Below are positions 3,948-8,024 of a DNA stretch of 8,024 nucleotides, piece after piece. Below the pieces are notes generated by a model. It had not been told where the DNA came from. It worked only from the letters and a program-made list of their open reading frames with translations, and made no database searches. The DNA is from Actinomycetota bacterium (GTDB lineage Bacteria; Actinomycetota; Actinomycetes; Streptosporangiales; Streptosporangiaceae). The stretch is taken from NCBI GenBank assembly GCA_003140115.1, contig PLIQ01000340.1, positions 579 through 8,602 on the forward strand, read 5' to 3'. Positions within the stretch are counted from its first letter, which is position 1; every line of letters begins with the position of its first letter. The translations under genes and the position numbers were made by a program.

Positions 3948-6515
3948 TTACTCAAGCGGCTGCCTGGCGACTGCTGGCGGCTCACGGCCGGCGAATAGCC
4001 AGCCGCCGATCGCGGCGACCAGCGGCAGCCCGATCAGCAGGATCAGGAGGTCGCTGGGCGGCACGCCGCCGGCCGTTGCGGTCAGGCCGCTGTGCGTCCA
4101 GGCCATTGCAGCGATCACCGCGCCGGCCGTGCCGAGGATGGCGCCGAGCAGGCCGAGGGCGGCGGCGGTCGCGGCGGTGATCGTCCGCCGGGTCGCGCCG
4201 CTGGCGCCGGTGGCGGTGAGCGTGCGCAGGTCCGGCGCGGTCTCGCTGCGGATCAGGCCGACGGACATGGCCAGCACGCTGAGCGCGATCACGATGCCCA
4301 GCGCGGTGGCCCCTTCGGTGAAGTCCACGAGGCTCGGGTTATAGGTTGCGGTCTGGACTTGCACCTCATTGGCGTTCCCGAATTGGCGTACGGCGCTGAG
4401 TTGCGCGGCGGTGAACGGGGCCGGGGCCTGCAGGAGCCACCCTTGCAGCTGGGTCTGCATGTGGTACTTGCTCACCGCGTACTCGGTGACCACCGTATTC
4501 GGCGCCAACGTGCCGCTGGGCAGGCTGCTGATCGTCTGGATCGCGGGGCTGGCCAGGCACAGGTTGCGCAGCGTGCAGGGCGGACCGCCGGGGCTGCCGG
4601 GATCGGGCGGGGGGGTGTCAGCGTCGCTGATGTAGGCGTTTTTCCAGCCGATCATCTCCAGGTGCGGCAGGCCCGCCAGCCCGGGCCGCATGGTGAGGAT
4701 GTCGGTTCCGGGAGCGATCTGGCTGGCCTTGATGCCGTACGTGGCCAGCAACTGCGGGGTGGCCACGTACACGGTGCCGGTGAAGTTCTGCACACCGTGT
4801 TCCGGCAGGCCAGTCTGGTACAGGTCGCTCGTCGATTCCAGCAGTACCGGGGTCGCGTGCAGGCTGGCGGCGAGAGCATGCACTCGCGTGGTCAGGGTGG
4901 CGATCTGGGCGGCGCTGGGCTGCGTCATCTGTCCGGGGCCCGAGCTCAGCTCCGCGGGGACGAACACCTGGTTGCTGGACAGGTCCGGGCCGATCCAGTT
5001 CAGCGGATTGTCGAACCTGATGCTGGCCACGACGCAGATCCCCATGGCCAGGAACACGGCGAACGTGGTGGCCGCCAGCGCGGCACCGGACCGGGCGCGG
5101 TAGCGGACCAGGTCGCGCAGCGCGATCCGGATCGCGACCGGCAGCCGCGGGCCCGCGCCGGCCCCCAGGACGCTGATGGCCAGCGGGGCGAGCAGGCAGA
5201 CCCCGGTGATGGTGATGACCAGGCCGGCCAGCAGGAACAGCGCGTGCCCGTTGCCCCCGCCGTTGCCGTCCTGCCCGGACACTCCGTTCAGGCCGCCGGC
5301 GGACGCCAGGCACGCGAGGCCGGCCGCGAACACGATGACGCCGGGCAGGGCGGACCGGCGCACGGCCTTGGGCGGCGCGGGGCGGCCGGACAGCGCGGCC
5401 ACCACCGGGACGGCGGCCATCGTCTTGGCCGGGCGGCGGGACGCCAGCGCCGACGTCGCGATCGCGAGCACGATCCCGATGGCGAACGCCCACCACGGCA
5501 GGTGCGCGGCATCCACCGCATGGCCGGTGTCCCGCTGCACGGTCGGCGCGTACGCGAACCAGGCGGCGAGGCCGAGCACCGCCCCGGCCAGCGCGGCCGT
5601 CACGCCGACGGCCAGGCCACCCGCGACCATGACCAGGCGGAGGTTGCGTTCGGTCGCGCCGATCGCGCCGAGCATGCCGAGGGCGCGGAGCCGGCGCTGG
5701 GCCATCACGGAGAAACTGGCCACCGACACCAGGCCGATGAACGCCAGGCCCAGTACCTCCACCACCAGGACGAACACCGCCTGTGAGACCCCGCTGTCCT
5801 GCTGCGTGGGAACCGACACAGTGGCCGCCGGGACACCGGGCAGCGTTATGTCGCCGCCGATCTGCTGGGCCGCGGCCGGGCCGAGCAGCATGATGGCCTG
5901 GCTGGGATGCCGGAGCTGACCCGGGGCGACCAGCGCGAACTGGTCCGCCAGGTTGCTCGGGTCCGCCGCGATGCCGGTCACCTGCCAGGTCGTGCCGGCC
6001 ACGTGCCAGGTGCCGCCGACGTGCGCGCCGTACTGGGTCGCCACCTGGCTGGTCAGCGCGACCTGACCTGGCCCGGCTGGGTAGGTGCCGCTGACCAGGC
6101 TGAGCAGCGGCGAGTTGTAGTGCCCATGCGGGCTCTCGGCGCGGACCTGCACAAACTGCCTGGTGCCAGTCGTGATGCTCTGCTTCTCGATGAGGTCAGC
6201 CGGCCCCCAGCGGGCGGCGATGGTGGCGATGTCGGCGGCCAGCTGCGGATCGGTGCCGGGCAGCGTGACCTGCGCGGCACCGGTGCCGAACGTGGGGTAG
6301 CTGGGCGGGATCTGCGAGTTCGTGACGACGCTGGCCCCCCAGATGGTCGCCGCGACCGCCACGGTGAGCAGGCCGAGCACCAGCAGTTGCTGGCGCCACT
6401 CGCGGCGGAACAGCCGCCAGCCCCAGCGGATAACCGCCCGGCGGGCGACGAGGCCGCTGCCCGCGTCCGCGTCCAGGTCGGGAAGGTCGGGGAGGTGCTC
6501 CAGGACGGTGCTCAC
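3948..6515 (-). CDS. FtsX-like ABC transporter permease with two external domains
   Basis: This 855-residue membrane protein is the partner of the upstream ATPase. Start GTG 6515 shares GTGA with the ATPase stop and has AGGGAGA at 6526-6520 as ribosome binding site. The longer frame to 6668 lies within the ATPase gene and is rejected. I count about ten membrane segments (roughly 43-63, 246-270, 295-322, 341-359, 390-408, 425-452, 478-498, 735-755, 784-806, 822-842). An external domain of about 180 residues follows segment 1 and one of about 235 residues follows segment 7. FtsX-type coupling motifs occur twice: RRLRALGMLGAIGATERNLR (274-293) and the diverged DLRTLTATGASGATRR (762-777). Cys647 and Cys653 in the second external domain could form a disulfide. 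Such permeases usually serve in mechanotransmission, lipoprotein or lipid extraction, or export/resistance rather than nutrient import. The substrate is unknown. It stops with TAA 3950-3948. Confidence 0.9.
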   Translation of the reverse strand: MSTVLEHLPDLPDLDADAGSGLVARRAVIRWGWRLFRREWRQQLLVLGLLTVAVAATIWGASVVTNSQIPPSYPTFGTGAAQVTLPGTDPQLAADIATIAARWGPADLIEKQSITTGTRQFVQVRAESPHGHYNSPLLSLVSGTYPAGPGQVALTSQVATQYGAHVGGTWHVAGTTWQVTGIAADPSNLADQFALVAPGQLRHPSQAIMLLGPAAAQQIGGDITLPGVPAATVSVPTQQDSGVSQAVFVLVVEVLGLAFIGLVSVASFSVMAQRRLRALGMLGAIGATERNLRLVMVAGGLAVGVTAALAGAVLGLAAWFAYAPTVQRDTGHAVDAAHLPWWAFAIGIVLAIATSALASRRPAKTMAAVPVVAALSGRPAPPKAVRRSALPGVIVFAAGLACLASAGGLNGVSGQDGNGGGNGHALFLLAGLVITITGVCLLAPLAISVLGAGAGPRLPVAIRIALRDLVRYRARSGAALAATTFAVFLAMGICVVASIRFDNPLNWIGPDLSSNQVFVPAELSSGPGQMTQPSAAQIATLTTRVHALAASLHATPVLLESTSDLYQTGLPEHGVQNFTGTVYVATPQLLATYGIKASQIAPGTDILTMRPGLAGLPHLEMIGWKNAYISDADTPPPDPGSPGGPPCTLRNLCLASPAIQTISSLPSGTLAPNTVVTEYAVSKYHMQTQLQGWLLQAPAPFTAAQLSAVRQFGNANEVQVQTATYNPSLVDFTEGATALGIVIALSVLAMSVGLIRSETAPDLRTLTATGASGATRRTITAATAAALGLLGAILGTAGAVIAAMAWTHSGLTATAGGVPPSDLLILLIGLPLVAAIGGWLFAGREPPAVARQPLE

Positions 6516-7255
6516 CGGGTCTCCCTGGGGATAAGGAGCGATTCTGGGCCGGGCGGCCGGGCGGTATGGCCGGTCATCCGCCCGTCGCGCAGCAGCACGA
6601 TCCGGTCGGCCCAGGCCGCTAGCTGCGCGTCGTGGGTCACCACCACCGCGGCCACGCCCCGCTGGCAAGCCTCGTGCAGCAGCCGCATCACCTCACCGGC
6701 GTTCACCGAGTCCAGCGCGCCGGACGGCTCGTCGGCCAGCAGCAGCCGGCGGTCCCCCACCACCGCACGGGCGATCGCTACCCGCTGCCGCTCGCCGCCG
6801 GACAGCTGGTCGGGGAACCGGCCCGCCCGGTCGGCCACCCCGAGCGCGGCCAGCGCGGCCCGGGCGGCCGCGCGTGCCTTCGGCACCGGGACGCCGTCGA
6901 GTTCCAGCGGCAGGGCAGCGTTCTCAGCGGCGGTCAGCCCGGGTAGCAGGTTGAAATCCTGGAACACGTACCCGATCGCCCGGCGCCGCAGCCGGGCCTT
7001 GCGGCCCCGCGGCATCCCCGCCAGCGCCATGCCGCAGACCAGCACCTCCCCGCTGGTGGGGTCCTCCAGGCTCCCGGCGATGGTCAGCAGCGTGGACTTG
7101 CCCGACCCGGACGGCCCCATCACCGCCACCATCTCCCCGGCCCGCACCGACAGGTCGACTCCGGCCAGCGCGTGTACCGTGGCGGGCTCCTGCCCGTAGG
7201 TCTTCGATACGCCGCGCAGCTCCAGAACGCTCCCGCCCGGTCCCGGCCGGCTCAT
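6512..7255 (-). CDS. ABC transporter ATP-binding protein (MacB/LolD type)
   Basis: This 247-residue ATPase is complete. Walker A is GPSGSGKST (47-55), Q-loop Gln99 lies in YVFQDFNLLPGLT, the signature is LSGGERQ (151-157), Walker B LLLADEP (171-177), D-loop SGALD (178-182) and H-loop His208 in VVVTHD. VFQDFNLLPGLTAAEN and the ADEPSGALD form are characteristic of the MacB/LolD/FtsE branch that works with FtsX-like permeases, which fits the next gene. ATG 7255 shares ATGA with the PadR stop, and the GTG of the permease overlaps this gene's stop, so the three genes are probably translated as a coupled set. A longer open frame reaches 7456, but it would overlap most of the PadR C-terminus and lacks family homology. 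It powers ATP-driven conformational change at the inner face of the membrane. Confidence 0.95.
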   Translation of the reverse strand: MSRPGPGGSVLELRGVSKTYGQEPATVHALAGVDLSVRAGEMVAVMGPSGSGKSTLLTIAGSLEDPTSGEVLVCGMALAGMPRGRKARLRRRAIGYVFQDFNLLPGLTAAENAALPLELDGVPVPKARAAARAALAALGVADRAGRFPDQLSGGERQRVAIARAVVGDRRLLLADEPSGALDSVNAGEVMRLLHEACQRGVAAVVVTHDAQLAAWADRIVLLRDGRMTGHTARPPGPESLLIPRETR

Positions 7256-7836
7256 CGCCTGGCCCCCAGCCGGCGAAGCTGCGGAGCGGGAACCGGAGCG
7301 GAAGCAGGCCGGGGCGGCTCGGCGGCGGCCCGCGCCAGGCGCACCTCCGCGGCGTCCAGCCACCGGATCACCGCGTCCAGGCGGAAAATCTCGGCGTCGA
7401 CCACCAGCGCCAGGCTCAGGTCCTCGCGGGCCTCGCCCTCCTTCAGCCGCGTCCACTGCTGCATCAGCTCCAGCAGGTACACGCGGTGCGCCTGGATCAC
7501 CTCATGCGCGTCGGTGCCCGGCACCCGCGCCGCCACCAGCACCTTCATCACCAGCTCGTCACGGGGCGGGGAGGTCAGGTCCGGCGGCGTGCGCAGCCAG
7601 GCGGCCAGTGCCTCCCGGCCCTCGGCCGTGATCCGGAACCGCTTCTGCGGCCCGTCCTGGGCGGTCTCGTCGGACTCGGCCAGCCCGTCGCGCTCCAGCC
7701 GGCCCAGCGTCTTGTACACCTGGCCGACGTTCAGCGGCCACACCTCACCGGTCCCGGCCTCGAACTCCTCGCGCAGCTGCAGCCCGTACTTCGGCCCCTG
7801 CGACAGCAGGGCCAGCAGCACGTGGGGGACGCTCAT
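7252..7836 (-). CDS. PadR-family transcriptional regulator
   Basis: This 194-residue protein has an N-terminal winged helix (about 1-75), with SVPHVLLALLSQGPKYGLQL, the recognition region EVWPLNVGQVYKTLGRLERD, and the wing QKRFRITAEGREAL. A helical PadR C-terminal dimerisation domain follows (about 90-165, PRDELVMKVLVAARVPG to VVDAEIFRLDAVIRWLD), then a flexible Ala/Pro-rich tail. PadR proteins are usually repressors released by small molecules, often controlling adjacent transporter genes. Start ATG 7836 matches typical family N-termini and has GGTGAAG upstream. An in-frame ATG at 7896 would add 20 residues and would place the predicted -10 inside the gene. It is the first gene of the operon with the ATPase and permease, so it probably autoregulates that operon. 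The inducer cannot be deduced. Confidence 0.93.
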   Translation of the reverse strand: MSVPHVLLALLSQGPKYGLQLREEFEAGTGEVWPLNVGQVYKTLGRLERDGLAESDETAQDGPQKRFRITAEGREALAAWLRTPPDLTSPPRDELVMKVLVAARVPGTDAHEVIQAHRVYLLELMQQWTRLKEGEAREDLSLALVVDAEIFRLDAVIRWLDAAEVRLARAAAEPPRPASAPVPAPQLRRLGARR

Positions 7837-7857
7837 GACTTCACCATGCTCAGCATC

Positions 7858-7895
7858 ATGCCCGACATAATACTCGGCATAAAACTGGTTGGCCA
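7858..7895 (-). promoter_or_regulatory. Promoter and likely PadR operator of the regulator-transporter operon
   Basis: On the minus strand TGGCCA (7895-7890) and TATTAT (7872-7867) are spaced by 17 bp, about 30 bp upstream of ATG 7836. An inverted repeat with arms ATGCC (7858-7862) and GGCAT (7876-7880) is centred on the -10. The next arm bases also pair if one base is skipped. This is where an autorepressor would bind. Assignment to PadR is inference from position. Confidence 0.45.
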
Positions 7896-7923
7896 CCAGA
7901 TTTAGGCCGGGGATAGTGGCCCC

Positions 7924-8024
7924 ATGATCTCGAGTCCTGGGTTCAGGTTCTGGTACCCCGAAGATGAGGTGGCCCGGCAGCAGGTGCAGCCGGGGACGGT
8001 GCGGCGGATCTGGTCGTATCTGAG
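7924..8024 (+). CDS. N-terminus of a probable ABC exporter (partial)
   Basis: A frame opens at ATG 7924 and runs off the window. The 33 visible residues include FRFWYPEDEVARQQVQPGTV and RRIWSYL. A soluble lead-in ending in an RRIWSYLR-like stretch resembles the start of fused membrane/ATPase ABC exporters, just before their first membrane helix. That is inference from a short piece. It is divergent from the PadR gene, with 87 bp between start codons, so it may share PadR control. The upstream stretch is G-rich (GGGGAT) but has no clear ribosome binding site. Confidence 0.45.
   Translation, partial: MISSPGFRFWYPEDEVARQQVQPGTVRRIWSYL

Noticed and set aside
4092..5786. Open frame of 564 codons on the plus strand
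   Set aside because: It lies wholly inside the permease gene on the other strand. Its product is rich in Arg, Gly, Ala, Gln and His with no domain, as expected from antisense reading of GC-rich codons.
5907..7199. Open frame of 430 codons on the plus strand
   Set aside because: It runs antisense across the permease start and the ATPase. The composition is biased to Arg, Ser and Pro with no motif, while the minus strand has all ABC motifs.
7172..7870. Open frame of 232 codons on the plus strand opposite PadR
   Set aside because: Ser/Arg-rich antisense product without recognisable domains. The PadR reading is clear.

Overview
The window is high-GC DNA with GTG/ATG starts, 4-bp stop/start overlaps and gene families (DUF6247-like protein, PadR-ABC-FtsX operon) that fit an actinobacterium (Actinomycetota). 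The genus cannot be read from the sequence. No rRNA, tRNA, CRISPR array or intact transposase gene was found.

Left part (1-2130), degraded accessory DNA. The tail of an unidentified reading frame overlaps a small intact gene resembling DUF6247 (71-391). It is followed by the remains of a RelE-like toxin-type partner that is still readable to its natural stop (618) but carries two opposite frameshifts. A 14-bp palindrome and a perfect 2 x 20-bp inverted repeat (749-790) separate this from minus-strand remnants of a sugar-type ABC importer. The substrate-binding lipoprotein (1790 to 796) has a one-base frameshift, the ATPase (2082 to 1939) is cut at its Walker A motif, and no permease is present. 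A near-consensus promoter with an operator-like inverted repeat in its spacer (2100-2128) still drives these remnants.

Middle part (2129-3939), a divergent pair. A minus-strand protein with one clear and one probable NTF2/SnoaL-like domain (3142 to 2312) faces an intact classical short-chain dehydrogenase (3178-3939). Their predicted -10 elements overlap in the 35-bp gap, and the NTF2 gene may be leaderless. This pairing suggests a small oxidative or tailoring pathway of unknown substrate.

Right part (3948-7896), an intact minus-strand operon: PadR-family regulator, ABC ATPase, 855-residue FtsX-like permease. The genes are joined by ATGA and GTGA overlaps, so they are probably translated together. 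PadR is expected to repress its own operon through an inverted repeat over the -10 element. Divergently, a start codon at 7924 opens a frame that runs off the window. Its first residues resemble the N-terminus of a fused membrane-ATPase ABC exporter, so PadR may sit between two transport systems.

The clearest unusual content is the decay on the left, seen as reconstructable frameshifts and a truncation beside intact control elements. I did not find convincing evidence of an entirely new system.
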